Assembly (NCBI GenBank): GCA_951799405.1
Contig: OX637332.1
Span: 28,744,832-28,808,831, forward strand
Direction of reading: 5' to 3'
Length of the DNA stretch: 64,000 nt
Source of the DNA: Agapetus fuscipes
Lineage: Eukaryota > Arthropoda > Insecta > Trichoptera > Glossosomatidae
Shown here: piece by piece, positions 63,430 to 64,000 of the stretch
How positions within the stretch are numbered: the first letter of the stretch is position 1
Layout: every line of letters begins with the position of its first letter
Translations under genes and position numbers: made by a program
The notes under the pieces: generated by a model
The model's database searches: none
Seen by the model: only the letters and a program-made list of their open reading frames with translations
What the model was told of the DNA's origin: nothing

Positions 63430-64000
63430 TTAATTAGTTGCTGATGAAGTTGATTCTTGAAGCAGCTGAAGACAAAATGGCCTTGGGAACAGAAAATCAT
63501 GCATAAAAAAGAAATAAGAGTATAGTATCGTAAAAAAAAAAAAATTATAAGTTTTTCATACATTATTTATTAAAAATAAGTAATAGTACAAACTGACATT
63601 TCTTAACTGACAAAAATAAGTTTCAGCCTTTTGAAAACGCACAACTTTTGAACGGGAAAGGTGGGAAAAAAATGCAACGAGTTACACAGCCACTAGCGGG
63701 AGTAACTTGTGGCAAAAAAAAAACCAGAGGTAGCGCCTAGGCACTAATAACTTGTACTTCTGATCCAGACAAGTTGTGTTCTCCAAGTCCACGCGCACAT
63801 AGATTTATTCAGAGTAAGTAATAGCTAGCTTTATCGGAGTATAACTGAAAAATTTTAAGAGCAAAAAAAGTTATCTAATTTCTAAGGCTGTGTATTTTCA
63901 ACTTGTTTTATTTTAGTTAACGTTACTTTAAATTTACTCAAGATACTCCAGTTTGAATTAACTAAACAGAATAAACCCGAAGTGACAAGCATCATTTGAA
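63430..64000. other. Unassigned right edge
   Basis: No supported feature. Confidence 0.4.

Overview
This is eukaryotic, AT-rich, animal DNA, most likely from an arthropod (probably an insect). The evidence is one recognisable first coding exon of a luna/KLF6/KLF7-type gene, spliced with a GT donor, set in sequence made almost entirely of transposable elements. There are no prokaryotic operons, no CRISPR array and no intact host RNA gene. The species cannot be fixed from sequence alone.

Layout. The only host gene with good support lies near the right end on the minus strand: 34 codons at 58822-58923, a phase-0 donor at 58821/58822, and a GC-rich promoter/5'UTR candidate around 59050-59260. 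No later KLF exon and no C2H2 zinc finger is visible to the left, so positions 1-58821 are probably part of a very large first intron or otherwise intergenic DNA. A second GC/CpG-rich, promoter-like island sits at 37740-37935.

The rest is a layered repeat landscape. (1) About 50 copies of a ~250 bp repeat ('repeat A') occur in both orientations. It has a sharp 5' end (TTCCTTGACTKATAGG) and a TTAGAT/TTATAGAT microsatellite tail. The same sequence forms the 3' end of a LINE ('LINE-A') whose reverse transcriptase is intact at 14984-17062. (2) A related family, 'LINE-B', shares the C-terminal protein region but ends in (CAGTAA)n. (3) CR1/L2-like LINE 3' ends lie at 27075, 44540, 48757 and 55466. 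(4) There are three SINE families: SINE-K (tRNA-Lys-like head, GTTGC tail), SINE-5S (5S rRNA head fused to a tRNA-like unit, tail shared with the CR1-like LINE at 48757) and SINE-L (tRNA-Leu/Ser-like). (5) DNA-transposon MITEs are present, several with exact target-site duplications: hAT (8 bp), PIF/Harbinger-like (TTA/TAA), mariner-like (TA), and a 247 bp family with a 4 bp TSD. (6) There are solo-LTR-like units, Penelope-like/hammerhead-like motifs, and periodic GACnnnTCGGTCA terminal repeats.

How it fits together. Autonomous LINEs (A, B, CR1-like) provide plausible machinery for the SINEs that share their tails (repeat A with LINE-A; SINE-5S with the CR1-like element). Nested insertions give a relative chronology. 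Examples are a hAT MITE and a SINE-K inside repeat A copies, a MITE inside a Harbinger MITE, and a hAT element at the end of a mariner-like MITE. The right part (about 49.3-64 kb, especially 50.6-53.5 and 56-58.7 kb) has far fewer recognisable repeats than the left, as expected close to a gene's 5' end.
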